NCBI RefSeq assembly: GCF_004210375.1 | Contig: NC_134830.1 | Span: forward strand, 10,354,001 to 10,418,000 | From: Tachypleus tridentatus | Lineage: Eukaryota > Arthropoda > Merostomata > Xiphosura > Limulidae | DNA length: 64,000 nucleotides | Direction: 5' to 3' | In this document: piece by piece, positions 13,101 through 24,072 of the stretch | Position numbering within the stretch: the stretch's first letter is position 1 | How the letters are laid out: every line of letters starts with the position of its first letter | Translations under genes and position numbers: made by a program | The notes under the pieces: model-generated | Told to the model about the DNA's origin: nothing | Seen by the model: the letters and a program-made list of their open reading frames with translations, nothing else | Databases searched by the model: none

Positions 13101-16100
13101 ACTGCATGCATGTACAATTTATTTTAATAACAAAGTATATACGAATAACAACATTACAAGCAGTTTCAGAAAGGAAAATTGAAAGAAAAACTGTTGAAAC
13201 TTTTGGACAATGCCAGGAGAAATTTTAGCCCAAGACAATGGGGAAAGGGGCTTCATACTTCCTGTCAAGGTGTGGTACAGTAAATTTTTCAAAAGAAACA
13301 AGACAATTCTCTTTGTTGATTAATTTACCACCCCTATAAAAAATACAAAATTTAATATATATTACTTATTATAATATTGTTATCACTCAGACAAAGGATA
13401 ATTTTCCTAGCCTTCAATCTTATTTGGTTACAGAGTTATGAAACTGATGTCCTCCTTGCCATGCCTACCTGTCGCATTTAAAAAACTGCCAGTAATCCTC
13501 TCTGACATTCCACACTACAGTGTTTATAACTAACAGAATATCAGGGTTTTCATATATCAAATGACATATTGCATTACATTGTTTTAAGGAAAGAGAATTG
13601 TAAACTTGTCTCTCATTTCAAGATTGATTCCCACAAGAAACACACTGATGAGCTTAGATGAAGTTTTAATGTCCTCTTGTTGCACAGTTAAAAAGCTAGA
13701 AATATTGAGATAGTCATGGAACATTGTTTTTTACACATTACTATTCTGTGTTCTTTCGTGAATTATCTAACTAAATAAAAAATTGAGTGCAGTGCTAACA
13801 TTTGTTTGAAAAATTAGTGTTAGATGTCACTGGCAATCACAAGGGAAAAAAAAGACCTGGTAACTACTTGTTCCTTGTTTTCCAATCATGTGTGTTCTTT
13901 ATTTATTATTGTAAAATCATGTGTGTTCTTTATTTATTATTGTAAAATCATGTGTGTTCTTTATTTATTATTGTAAAATCATGTGTGTTCTTTATTTATT
14001 ATTGTAAAATCATGTGTGTTCTTTATTTATTATTGTAAAATCATGTGTGTTCTTTATTTATTATTGTAAAATCATGTGTGTTCTTTATTTATTATTGTAA
14101 AATCATGTGTGTTCTTTATTTATTATTGTAAAAGCAGCTGAAATGTAAAAATATTTTTTTATGGTAGTTAAGGTTCATTCAGGTGCAATAAAAAATAAAA
14201 ATTTTGCACAAAGTATTCTTGTGAAGGGCTAGGAACCTATCATGTGTGAACAGTTTATATTACCAAAGAAGAAAGCACCAAAAGATATGCACAAGATGAT
14301 CAAGTTGACAGAACAGTATATGTAAGCTCATGGAAAGAGTATAATGAGCAAGTCCAAGAATATTCAGCTACAGTTCAAAACAATGGTGTTTAACAAGGAG
14401 CAGAAATCTACCAAAAGTCACAGGGGTCAACAGACAAATTGGAGATGATTTATTTGTTACAAAATAGGACACAATGCCAAGGAATGCAAGTATATCACCA
14501 ACACGAAACAGCAGAAATCTCAACTTAAAGCAGCTGGAGCTATTTTCAAAGACAGTGCCAGTAAGAAACAAGAAAGGAACAACTGTCACCATGGATGCTG
14601 CTGCCAGAACAAACAGAGTTAAGTAAACATGTCAGATTCACCACAAAAAGGAAGTGTCATTTCCATAAATTATCAGTGCAGGACTAATTGTTAGCACATG
14701 TTAGTAAATGTATCAACTATGTCAGTAGTGATCATGGCATGTTACAGATATCAAAATGTTCCAACAAATTACAACATGCCAATAAGTAAAAACTAAGTCA
14801 GGGACATAAAAGTGAAAGTTCTAGAAGACACTGGGTGCAGTAGTCTAGCAGTAAGAATAAGTCTAGTATCTGATGACCAGATGGAAGGTAAGGTATACCT
14901 GTGTGTGCTAATTTATGGAACAGTGAGAAAGTTTTCCATAGCAAAAATCAAGATGAATACTCCATAATACATAGGAGACTTTGAGACCATATGTACAAAA
15001 GCACTTATATACAACTTGATGATTGAAACACACCAGGTAGAAAAATTTGAAGAAACTAAACAGAAGGAAGGCTGATACAGTACCTGCACTCATTACAAGA
15101 AATAAAAAAAAAGAAAATAAAGCAAGACATCAGCTATTGCAAGTATCAAAGAGTAATGTCCCAAATGTAGGTCTACAGAAGCAGAAAAAAGTGCAAAACA
15201 AATATATTTCTCTGCATAAATATTGGGGCAGTGCCAAAGAGAAAGTCCAGTATAAAACAGAGCAACAATGGTTACAAGATAAACAACCAGAAAGCAGTAC
15301 CATATCAGACCTTCCAATGAAGTTCTGTTGGTGATACAACACATATCAAATGCAGTAAAAAATAACAAGAAAGCAACAGATCAACATTCTGAGGTTGGGC
15401 AGATGGTCTTAGTTTTTCTACCCACAACCGACAACAACCTCACCCAGCAGTGGAAAGGGCCTTTTGCAGTACAGGAAGCAGTCATCAGAATGCACTATAT
15501 TGTGAAAGTGGATTGGATGACTAATGTGTTGAAGAAGTATTTCAAGAGGGATGAAGACCACATGAATGCAGCTACTGTGGTACAGATTGACATGATTGGG
15601 CAGGTATGAATGTCATAGATAAAGACCTACTAGGCCTAAGACCACTGGATGGTGATGATACACACAAGGACGTCAACATTAAGTGAAGAACTGACTGGCA
15701 AGTAGAAGAAAGAGATAAAAGATATACGGTGCCAGCATACAGATAGATTAGAAAAGACAGACTTCAGGCAACACAAGATCAAGATGAAGACAAGGAGTCT
15801 TATCAAGATGAAGCCCTACCAGAGGTCATAAGAGAACAGAGACCAACAATGAAATTGCAAATACTGGTGTAGGCTATTTGAGAATACTAAATAAATAAAT
15901 TAAAACCAGTATGTGTGTACAGTGTAAAAAAAGTGTGAAGAGGGGATTATTGTTGATTATACAAGACTGTTTAATGTAATGTTATTATTTAGTTTATTTT
16001 GTGACTTAATATTTACTTACTTTCCTTAACAAGATAACTCTTCAGACTTCAGCATAGTGGATGGGATAGCCTAAATTGGTAAACAGGCCTCTTGTCACCC

Positions 16101-19100
16101 TTAAATTATGCATATTTATACACATAATATGCATTTTTTCATGTTTTTTACATTTCTGAAAATTACATTGAATTATATATTTTATTTATATATATATATA
16201 TATATTTTATGTTCTTCATACAGTTTCTTCATTTTTAGTGAGACTTCAAATTAAAGGTCACTATTGCAACATGCACATTAACTGATATCTCAGCAAGTTT
16301 TAGATGCACTTAAGTTAATATATGACAACATGAATTACTCCACATTTGTGTCACCAAGCTTTCCAAACTCTACAGGTGTAGGTGTGGTACTAATATATTC
16401 AACTGGTTGTTATATTAAGATGCTTTAAGAGGCTAGCATTAGATAACCTAAAGTTAAAGATATGAATTGTCAGGTCATTCATGGACAATTTGTAAACTTG
16501 TATTACAGCCCTACTAATATAGAGACAGATTACTTTGAAAGGTATGTGTAATAAATGGTTTATGAGATTTTTATACATAACAGATGAATAGCAAACATTT
16601 TAACCTAAATAAAATGTTTAGCTGAATATGGATGCAATGGGACTGACTACATACTGAAGAATAAATGTTGACTATAAATCCTAACTTACTATTTGTATTT
16701 ACATGATGTGTCAGACTTTTAATAAAATGTACAAGTTTGTTCCATACAAAAACTTAGATGTATTCCAAAAGTAATTATACTCAAGATATGCTTGTGAATT
16801 GATGATGTAAGCCTGACTCACACACTGACAAGTTGAAGTGCAAGATAATGTTCACGTGAAGATTAGAAATACTTTTGAGCATCATACAGTTTGCACATTT
16901 TATTTGCATATCCTCTAGCACCTCCAAAATGCACTTTTTTCTTTGTATCTCTCCATATATTTGGTATTTACTGTGAACTCAACAAACTGTTGTTCAAACT
17001 GACAATTTAGCTTCAAATGAGTAGTTATTAACTCTATAACATCAAATACATAATACCATTTTGACTGATATTCAATACAATACTATGGCATATTCACTTT
17101 GATGTTCTACCCTTGGACAGAAGGTTAAAAGTATATTAATTATGACAAGTGTTTATTAATATAAAATATTATAATAATAATTCATTCTTGCTTAAAGTTT
17201 AGCTTTGTATATATGTGTGTGTGTATATATATATATACACAGACACATTTATAACCAAATTAAAACCATTATCTGATAAGATTACTGAACTAAAGGTCTA
17301 AATGTATGACATTTGTGCTGGTAACTTGTCAAATTTTCCTAAGTTAATGTACGACAGCTATTAATTTTTGACTGCTATATACTGCATGGGTATTAACAGT
17401 TTATGATATATGTTTACATTGCTCACTTTATCACATAATAACTCAAACCACTGAATGTTAAGTTTCTTACATATATATTTATATATAGTTCTACACTGTC
17501 TTACACCTATGCTTTGGAAAGGAAACAGTTTTACAGGGAATCTACAATGTCTTTATCAAAATCCTGTTCAGTGCTCAGGTTTATTTACTAGTAATTATAA
17601 CTAAATGTAACTTTTAGTGATAATTCTTGGCTTCAGTAGCTTAACTCTGATATTAAAAAGTTTCACTAATTTACTGAGTTTACAATAAATCATGCAGTTC
17701 AGACTGAATGACTTTCAGAATACACTCACCAGCTACACTTACCAAGTTTACACCAGTCAAAAGTTTATCTTAGTAACAAACAAGAAAAACTAGGATCTGT
17801 AAAACAGCTGAGAAATGGTAGAGCTTTGCAACATTATTAAAGTTTTATAACCAGACTTTGATATATATTCTTAGATTATGCTGTGTCTTACTTAAATTCT
17901 TAATTTCACAGTAGTGTTACATGTTCTCTTTGCTAAAGTTGTATTTGTCTTTTTCTTTATCAAAAGAAATACTCCCTCAACTTTTCTCAAGTTTATTCAT
18001 GTACATTTTATACACAACAGTATATAAACATATATGCTTTTGTGTGTGTGCATACAAAAAAGAAATCTCAACTCTGTACTTTCTCTTCAGTTTTGTTAAT
18101 GAAAACAACACTTGTATCCTAAAAAAATGTAGTTATTTTTTAATTATTTTGCTATAACTATAAAACTTAAATTGGCTTTCTCAATTTCAGAAATGACAAT
18201 GTAAATACATGATAGGGATTACATAACCAAAGGATGTACTGGTGTTGCTCTGCTGGTATTTCCTTTACCAACATTAAGACTTTGTGGACTTTCTCCTCAT
18301 TCACAATAAATATAGAGGGTCATTGCATCACAGACGCTGTTCATTTGTTTGTTTTGAATTTTGTGCAAAGCTACACAAGGGTTATCTGCACTAGCCATCC
18401 CTAATTTAGCAGTGTAAGACAATAGAGAAGGCAGCTAGTCATCATCACCCACTGCCAACTCTTGGGCCAACAACTAGTGGGATTGACCATCACATTATAA
18501 CATGCCCACGTCTGAAAGGGCGAGCACATTTGGAGTGATAGGGATTCGAACCTGTGACCCTTGAATTATGAGTCGAGTGCTTTAACTACCTGGCCATGTC
18601 AGGCCCAACTGTACTTGGATCTTGCTAAATACTATCACTAACTGGTATAAGGAATCATCAAGAACCACTGATATAAAAGCAAACTTCTCATTACTACCAC
18701 TACCCATTATTAACATTATATAAAACCTGTATATTAAAATAAGTTTCCTTTACAAATTACATTACACTTATAACCTCTTCAGCATATGATTATATATCTC
18801 ACCAAATCATTCAGGTGAAGAAATTTTAATTTTAAACAAAATATTCAATAAACCTATTTTAGTTTTTTGTTTTTTATAGTAATACAATTTGACGCTGTCG
18901 CACTCGTACTTTGCCTTATATAACTAATACTAATTAGTAATAATGTTAGTACTGTGCCAGATGTATCTCATTTTAGATATATATTCTAATTATTCACAAT
19001 AATTGTGGATGTGAGTGGTGATGTTATTAGGCCTACTAACATATCAGAAACAGTCAGTAATAAAGCCTGTCTTTTGAGTTTGACATCGACGATAACGAAC

Positions 19101-19383
19101 TTGACAGTTATTTTGATTTAAAATATTTCAAGTCTTGAAGAAGCCTGAGAGATAATGAAAGACCTCTAGAGGTTGTGTGGCGGTTTGACCCAATTTCTTT
19201 CACTTGATAATAAACTTACCATTGTCTTACGAGCCTTTTGTAAGCTTGCTTTATTTCTTGCACAGAAGCTGAAGATTTTACGCCCAAAGTTTTATATGGA
19301 TCTCTCAAACCTTGAACTACTAGAATTATTGAAATAATGACTATCAGGAATTCATTATAATATTGAAATTTTAGTACAAGCAT
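10117..19383 (-). CDS. DNAJC16: DNAJC16-like J-domain protein, 5' part (two exons)
   Basis: The join is 19383-19220 to 10183-10117 on the minus strand. The first 54 residues carry a hydrophobic signal segment (about residues 11-24, FLIVIISIILVV) followed directly by the J domain from DPYKTLGV. The HPDKN motif that stimulates Hsp70 ATPase starts at residue 56. The intron splits the Trp codon before HPD (TG|G) and both borders fit GT/AG. The domain order (signal peptide, immediate J domain, then FIEINKAYE) and the wording around HPDKNK-PG match DNAJC16 (ERdj8), an ER membrane co-chaperone with a thioredoxin-like region, better than ERdj5 or DNAJB types. The J-domain end, thioredoxin and membrane exons were not found and probably lie beyond coordinate 1. 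Only 76 residues are covered, so the subfamily is inferred. Confidence 0.75.
10737..10940 (+). repeat. 5'-truncated tRNA-derived SINE (family 1)
   Basis: Starts inside the family body at the CATGGTCACCCTTTCAGCTG block. It continues through the GGTAAAAGAGAAGCCCAAGA and AGCTGCCTTCCCTCTAG blocks to an A-rich CAAAAACAAACAAAC tail. The tRNA-like head is missing. A full-length copy follows about 20 bases later in the same orientation. Confidence 0.85.
10960..11238 (+). repeat. Full-length tRNA-derived SINE (family 1)
   Basis: The tRNA-like head has an A-box-like GGCAAAGTGTGTTAAGGC and a B-box-like GGGTTTGCATC, followed by the shared body and a CAAACAAACA tail. The 9-base TAATTCTCT occurs at 10949-10957 and again at 11239-11247, fitting a target site duplication made by LINE machinery. 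CpG positions in the B box look decayed. Confidence 0.88.
12591..12716 (+). repeat. Second tRNA-derived SINE family, copy
   Basis: A short SINE: the head AATGGCACAGTGGTATGTCT resembles a tRNA A-box region, the middle TTTTGATACTCATGGTGGGC a B-box region. The tail TAGCCCATTGTGTAGCTTTG runs to CTAAACAAACAAA. It shares the 3' AGCTTTGTGC...AACAAAC end with family 1 but has a different, shorter body. Similar fragments occur at 2286, 24073 and 31331. Confidence 0.65.
13885..14133. repeat. 31-bp minisatellite, eight copies
   Basis: The unit starts ATCATGTGTGTTCTTTATTT and ends ATTATTGTAAA (31 bases). Eight head-to-tail copies are essentially identical. There are no spacers between units, so this is a simple tandem array. 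Confidence 0.95.
14260..15880 (+). mobile_element. Decayed Ty3/gypsy-type LTR retrotransposon (internal deletion)
   Basis: Pieces of gag-pol appear in order. First, a gag zinc knuckle FICYKIGHNAKEC (about 14449-14487) whose first Cys codon is now TGA (14446-14448). Second, an aspartic protease with DTGCSSLAVR (from 14827). Third, a remnant with basic residues (15047-15334). Fourth, an integrase C-terminal stretch with VFLPTTDNNLTQQWKGPF followed by LKKYFKRDED (15328-15609). Reverse transcriptase, RNase H and the integrase core are missing between protease and integrase tail, so a large internal deletion is inferred. LTRs were not recognised. Confidence 0.75.
15328..15609 (+). pseudogene. Gypsy integrase C-terminal remnant
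   Basis: An open stretch of 93 codons. It contains the chromodomain-proximal integrase wording QWKGPFAVQEAV and LKKYFKRDED typical of gypsy elements whose pol ends with a host-facing tail. It has no catalytic DDE residues because the core lies in the deleted part, and upstream it is out of frame with the protease. Confidence 0.65.
16180..16210. repeat. TA microsatellite
   Basis: A run of alternating T and A within TTATTTATATATATATATAT, ordinary simple sequence. Confidence 0.85.
16720..17110 (+). repeat. Unclassified dispersed repeat, copy 1
   Basis: It shares ordered blocks with 38295-38690 and 25700-26000, all in the same orientation. The blocks include AAAATGTACAAGTTTGTTCC (present at 16720 and 38295), TGCAAGAT-ATGTTCAC-TG, the TACTTTTG/TTCAT...AGTTTGCA block and a closing ACCATTTTGA/ATTCAAT block. 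No coding potential was seen. Confidence 0.55.
17205..17245. repeat. TA/TG microsatellite
   Basis: Alternating TATATATGTGTGTGTGTATA followed by further TA units; simple sequence. Confidence 0.85.
18344..18605 (-). repeat. Full-length tRNA-derived SINE (family 1)
   Basis: Reverse-oriented copy: the T/G-rich tail is at the left, the body block GCAGCTAGTCATCATCACCC in the middle, and the tRNA-like head with B box GGGATTCGAACCTGTGACCC (as read on +) at the right. It lies in the DNAJC16-like intron, 0.6 kb from exon 1. Confidence 0.88.
19220..19383 (-). CDS. DNAJC16: DNAJC16-like exon 1 (signal peptide, J-domain helices I-II)
   Basis: The start ATG lies at 19383-19381, with an in-frame TAA five codons upstream (19398-19396), so no longer N-terminus is possible in this exon. 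It encodes 54 residues: a basic-poor start, a strongly hydrophobic segment ending VVQG (likely signal peptidase site), then DPYKTLGVKSSAS and the helix II stretch QEIKQAYKRLVRQ. The exon ends after TG of a split Trp codon, with donor GTAAGT at 19219-19214. It is too short for a length-filtered ORF search. Confidence 0.82.
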
Positions 19384-19510
19384 TCTTAAACATTAACTTA
19401 AAGAACACTCAACCCACCCACACTAATACTAATGATGACACTGAACTTTGTTTTCTATTTTCCAAAATCAAACCACCATACGTTAGCCACCTACTGATCT
19501 AATAGCACAA

Positions 19511-19540
19511 GTGTGTGTGTGTGTGTGTGTATATATATAA
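19511..19540. repeat. GT/TA microsatellite
   Basis: GTGTGTGTGTGTGTGTGT followed by TATATATA. It lies about 130 bases upstream of the DNAJC16-like start codon (minus-strand sense). Confidence 0.85.
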
Positions 19541-19886
19541 ACATACATGTAATGTAAAGAAAACACATTGGTTGAGGAAGTCTCGATACAAAATAATAAA
19601 AAAATGACTATTTTATATATATATTGTTTTCACGACTTTTAGCAAACCTATCGTGTTTCTTCAAACTCGAAAAACAGAACAAAAATTCTTATTGTGAAAT
19701 ATATAATATTTAAACCCTCAAAATTGATTTGCAATTCACCTATTTGCCAAAAGTTATGTGTTTCATTGGATTGAGACACTATGATTCTCAAAATATCGCT
19801 CATTGATCATTTCCGGACAAAATTCAAAACTGGTAAATACCAGATGACCAAAGAATCAAGATTTAGTCGATGTCTTCAACATTAGA

Positions 19887-20170
19887 GCCTGGTATGGCCA
19901 GGTGGTTAAGGCACTCAACTCGTAATCTGATGGTCACGGGTTCAAACCCTCGTCCCACCAATCATGCTTGTTCTTTCAGCCGTGGGGACGTTATAATTAC
20001 GGTCAATTCCACTATTCGTTGGTAAAAGAGTAGCCCAAGAGTTGGTAGTTGGTGGTTGGTGGTGATTACTAGCTGATTTCCCTCTAGTCTTACACTGCTA
20101 AATTAGGAACGGCTAGCGCATATAGCCCTCGAGTAGCTTTGCGCGAAATTCAAAACAAACAAACCAAATC
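19887..20170 (+). repeat. Full-length tRNA-derived SINE (family 1) with target duplication
   Basis: The head TGGCCAGGTGGTTAAGGCAC is A-box-like and GGGTTCAAACCC is a good B box, followed by the body and a CAAAACAAACAAACC tail. Flanking TCAACATTAGA occurs at 19876-19886 and 20171-20181, an 11-bp target duplication. The head here is the most tRNA-like in the window. Confidence 0.92.
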
Positions 20171-20401
20171 TCAACATTAGACCAAACTTATGGGACAGTC
20201 TGAAAAATATATTTGCTATTCCATTCTATATTAACTTAGATGATTTCAACTCGGATTCAGGCTAGGATTCATTTTCATTTTCTACTTTAATTATCTAGTC
20301 TATAATATTGTTGATCCAAAATTATGGTTTTTGGAGGAAATTAATAAAACACTCAGCAAGTTATTTTACTTTACTAATGTTTTCGTTTTCTCTCCTTTTT
20401 T

Positions 20402-20692
20402 GTGTTTGTTTGTTTTTTTTGTTTTTTTTTTAATTTCGCACAAAGCTACTCGAGGGCTATCTGTGCTAGACGTCCCTAATTTAGCAGCGTAAGACTAGAG
20501 GGAAGGCAGCTAGTCATCACCACCCACCGCCAACTCTTGGGGTACTCTTTTACCAACGAATAGTCGGATTGACCGTCAGATTAGAACGCCTCTACGGCTG
20601 AAAGGGCGAGCATGTTTGGCGCGACCGGGATGCGAACCCGCGACCCTCAGATTACGAGTCGCACGCCTTAACACGCTTGGTCATGCCAGGCC
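20402..20692 (-). repeat. Full-length tRNA-derived SINE (family 1) with target duplication
   Basis: Reverse copy with intact B box (GGGATGCGAACCCGCGACCC on +). It retains CpG-rich head sequence, so it is among the younger copies. It is flanked by TCTCTCCTTTTTT at 20389-20401 and 20693-20705. Confidence 0.92.
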
Positions 20693-21338
20693 TCTCTCCT
20701 TTTTTTGACAAGTCTTATTGTAATCTTATACTTGCATATGCGGAAGTTAGTTTTCAAATAATAATAGTAATAATATATGTGTAGAAAGTCACTTTTTCCG
20801 TACTTGTCCTCCAGCTGTTTAGAAGTGAGCTTGAAACCTTATAATGACAAAATCCGCAGTTTGATTTCTTCAGTGGCACAACATAGATAGAGAAATGTGA
20901 ATCAAACAGACATATTTTCCTACCTTATGCTAATTTCCCTTTTTCTGTTTTAAAAGCAATAAATAAATAATAATTTTTCTTTTTGCAGAATGTGTTTTTG
21001 TTACATTCCTGACGAACATATAAGCTGTCTTACACTAACGTACATTCTTGTCTTATATTGCCATAACTTTCGACGGGTACTTTTAATTTGTTTGGTGACA
21101 GTAACTAAAGAACTAGTCCACATAACGATAGCAAGTTAGTTTATTTTAGCTTATATGCTGTTGTAACTTGTACTTGAAGACCTAAATTTAAAAATTACGT
21201 TAAATAGAAATACTTCAATAATTATGCTATGATTAACGTGAAACATAATTTTTATTAACACAATTTCTCGATTAGAGGATTAAGTGGTTGACTAAACGCG
21301 ATAACTAACGTTGATTTAAATACTTTACTGGCACTGTA

Positions 21339-22255
21339 TTAGTGAAACCAAAATTGACTTAATGCTGGTTGGTTCTGGTATTTACAACAAATTTTTGTTT
21401 TAGACACTGTACAAAGATTCTCGACTATAACCTCACCATTTTGTTCACTATTTCCTTCTAGTAAACAAATAACTGGCAAGATTAAACATTGCCCCATTAC
21501 TGGACTATGAAGTCCTTTAAATACAAAACTATAAACTGTCAATTCACTGAGTTCCTTTTGGTGTTTTCTATTCCAGTGCTCATGGTATACAAATGGGACG
21601 GCCACCTGTCATTTGTTGTAATTGGCGGTCCAGTCACTGGGAGAGCTTTTCCTCACTAGATGGTCGAGTGAAACTACTGACTTTACCTTTGATGGCCATC
21701 TTGATGAGGTCTTGACAGGAACTGTGTGGTTCTAAGTTGGATGAGTTTCCACTTACATATTCTTTTGTGGAATCACCCAATTGGCCATTCTCTCACTGAT
21801 ATACTTCCAAAGATGATTTTGTGGAACATCTTTGCCTAGAGTTACTTATTTTTCAAGATTATTTTAATCACCACTTTGATTCCTTTCAACAAAGAAATAT
21901 GGTTTCTTTTAGTACTACTCAATTCTGGAGTTTGTCCTTTCTTAGAGCAAAAATTATACAGATGTCATCTTGATGGAATAAAGTATCAGCAATAATATTA
22001 CAATGGTTTTTCATTTGATCACAAGCCGATTTAAGCGTTTCTCGCGTAAAATTATGTATAACATCCTTATTCTTCAAATCTTCGAGGGTTCTTTCATTAA
22101 TCAATTCCTTGGACATCCCAGAGTCTTTGACTTCACTACACACCAGTCACTATATGTAGATTTTTTGCTAATAACTTCTGGTATGAGTATTTTATTTCTT
22201 AGTGGTGCAATGACTACTCCCCTTATTGTCACAAGAAGTTCGGTCTTTGATGTAG
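21339..22255 (-). pseudogene. Unrecognised coding-like relic
   Basis: The minus strand carries open segments in shifting frames. 22255 to about 22140 reads LLVTIRGVVIAPLRNKILIP; then comes a 74-codon stretch (22143-21919) rich in Lys/Asp/Glu with ELINERTLEDLKNKDVIHNF, then an 88-codon stretch (21605-21339) with WNRKHQKELSEL and PVMGQCLILPVICLLE. Codon composition looks protein-like and the frames break at regular intervals, as in a decayed gene or transposon. I do not recognise the family. The Tc1 element at 22258 interrupts or borders it on its 5' side. Confidence 0.35.
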
Positions 22256-22257
22256 TA

Positions 22258-23874
22258 CAATTACGATAGAAAGTATTTGTATCCCTGCGTCGTGAGTAGT
22301 TCTTTCCTCATAACTTAAAAAGTATCGCGAGTATGATAATGAAAGTAGAGTGAATTATAAATATTATACTAACACACATTTACATAAATTATTATTTATA
22401 TTGAATGACAAATAAACTGTTTATAAACAAATAACCAAAAATAGGAGGGGCAAAAAGTGTTCGGGCGTCTACTTTAATGGTCAATTGTGTAGCCTTTCAG
22501 GGTGAATTACTTGGCGCAATCTCTCCTCATAGCCCTCCATGATCGTTTGACAGTACTCGACTGGTATTTTATTCTATTCTTTTTTACGGAAGGCCTCCAA
22601 CCCTTGCAAGTTTTTCGGATGACGCTGATGAACCCTGGTCTTCAACTCATGCCAAACGTTTTCAATTGGGTGAGATCAGATGACTGCAATGGCCACTCCA
22701 GAACGCTTACATGGTTGCTTCCTATGCAACCAGGATTACACACATTTCGATGTGTGCTTGGGGTCATTGTCGTGCTGGATGACCCAACGATGCCCAAGCC
22801 GCAAGTTCCGAGCATCATTCTAGATATAAGTGCCTAATATATAAACGTATTCTTCTTTTTCATGATTCTGTTGACGCAGTGAAGGCTGCCTACACCAGAA
22901 GAGCTGAAGGAACCCCATAGCATGATAGAGCTACCTCCGTGTTTAATTATATGGACGATGTTTTTTGGAAGATTTCGTTCCCCCTTCTTACAAAAAATAT
23001 TGCGAAATCATTGTGGCCGAAAAGCTCGATTTTAGTCTCGTCTGATCAAAGAATACTCTTCCAATAGGTAAAGGATTTATCTACATGCTATCTTGCACAC
23101 CTCAATCGTGCTTCTAGATGAACAGGCTTTAAATATGGAGTTTTAGGAGGATGGCATGCTTTGAACCCAGAAGAGCATGACATGTTCGTAACTATAGAGG
23201 TGCTTACTTCAACCTCAGTTTCCCTTACCAGTTTCTGTATGTCATTACGTGTTAAACGAGAACGTGTTCTGAGAACCTTCCTCTTGGATCTCTCTGTAAT
23301 TTTGGTGGGGCGTCCAGAACGAGGGAGGTTAGCAGTTGATCCTGTAAGCTTAAACTTGGCAATTATGCTTTGAACAGTAGATTTAGGCACATTAAGTTGT
23401 GTAGCAATACCGGAAAGAGACACACGAGACTTGTATTTTACAATAATTCGGTTTTTTAAATCACTGGACAGTTGTTTCCTGTTCGCCATGCTGACCAAGC
23501 AGATAATGACGGAGACGGTGCTAAATTGCCGGAAGTACATTTTTTGCTGGCTAAATTCCAATAATTATGAACCCAGTGTCTAGTTTGGGAATGGTGTAAT
23601 GACGTTTATTCGCCAAACTATACAAAATTTTTACAGGAATATCATTTTTTTCACACGTTCTGAACTGTACAAACACTTTCTGCTCCTACTATTTTTGGTT
23701 ATTTCTTTATAAACAGTTTATTTGTTGTTTAATTTACATAAAAATTTATGTAGATATGTGTTAGTATAACATTTATAATATATTATACTTCTATTAGCCT
23801 AATCATGATACTTTTTAAGTTATGAGCAAAAAACTACTCGGACGCAGGGGTACGAACACTTTCTGTCGTAACTG
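22258..23874 (-). mobile_element. Tc1-family DNA transposon with long inverted repeats
   Basis: The 1617-base element is flanked by TA on both sides (22256-22257, 23875-23876). It starts CAATTACGATAGAAAG and ends with the reverse complement of CAGTTACGACAGAAAG, the CAGT-type Tc1 end. The inverted repeats reach inward about 210 bases; their inner part reads AAACTGTTTATAAACAAATA at the left and its complement at the right. Between them lies a minus-strand transposase pseudogene. The ends still match closely, so the insertion is not ancient. Confidence 0.93.
22502..23488 (-). pseudogene. Tc1 transposase, frameshifted
   Basis: In minus-strand sense, translation starts at MANRKQLSSDLKNRI (ATG near 23488). 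The N-terminal paired-like helix-turn-helix follows (SGIATQLNVPKSTVQSIIAK, then GSTANLPRSGRPTKI), an AT-hook-like linker that binds the inverted repeats. The frame breaks near 23170, and the catalytic part continues in other frames with GSFSSSGVGSLH (about 22900) and a WPLQSSDL region (about 22690) where the second Asp and PD/E segment should be. No single open frame spans it, so the copy needs a transposase in trans. Confidence 0.85.
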
Positions 23875-24072
23875 TATTTATAATAAAAGAAGTACAAGTC
23901 ATTAACTGACAATTCGCAAACAGCTTTAATAAAATATAGTTATTTCAACTCAACATAATGTTTAGCCGTTTATACTGCAATTAAGTGAAGAGCTATCAAA
24001 ACTTAAAGTTTCAACAAGAAGTCTGGACAACGATTATAATAATAGCCGAACAAAATTGCTCTGAGTTTCGCT

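Larger units (their letters stand above)
10184..19219 (-). other. Intron between the two DNAJC16-like exons
   Basis: This intron of about 9.0 kb is bounded by GTAAGT and TTTTCAG in minus-strand sense. It holds a pair of SINEs (10737-11237), a second-family SINE (12591), the 31-bp minisatellite (13885-14133), a gypsy relic (14260-15880), a dispersed repeat (16720-17110) and a SINE (18344-18605). The gypsy and the first SINEs are antisense to the gene. No additional exon was seen. Confidence 0.7.

Noticed and set aside
13885-14133. CRISPR-like array (31-bp repeats)
   Set aside because: Units are directly joined with no spacers, and the window is eukaryotic. It is a minisatellite. The same applies to 41509-41738 and 42037-42271.
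15047-15334. Independent small gene of 95 codons
   Set aside because: Lies between gypsy protease and integrase remnants in the same orientation; treated as part of that relic.
17921-18157. 78-codon plus-strand ORF
   Set aside because: Low-complexity Phe/Leu/Tyr content from T-rich sequence; no domain, no conservation evidence.
19887-19960. Functional tRNA gene with anticodon-like CGT
   Set aside because: A and B boxes are present but the anticodon stem does not pair properly, and the sequence continues into the SINE body in all copies. Same for 10960, 18605, 20692, 29685 and 56354 heads.
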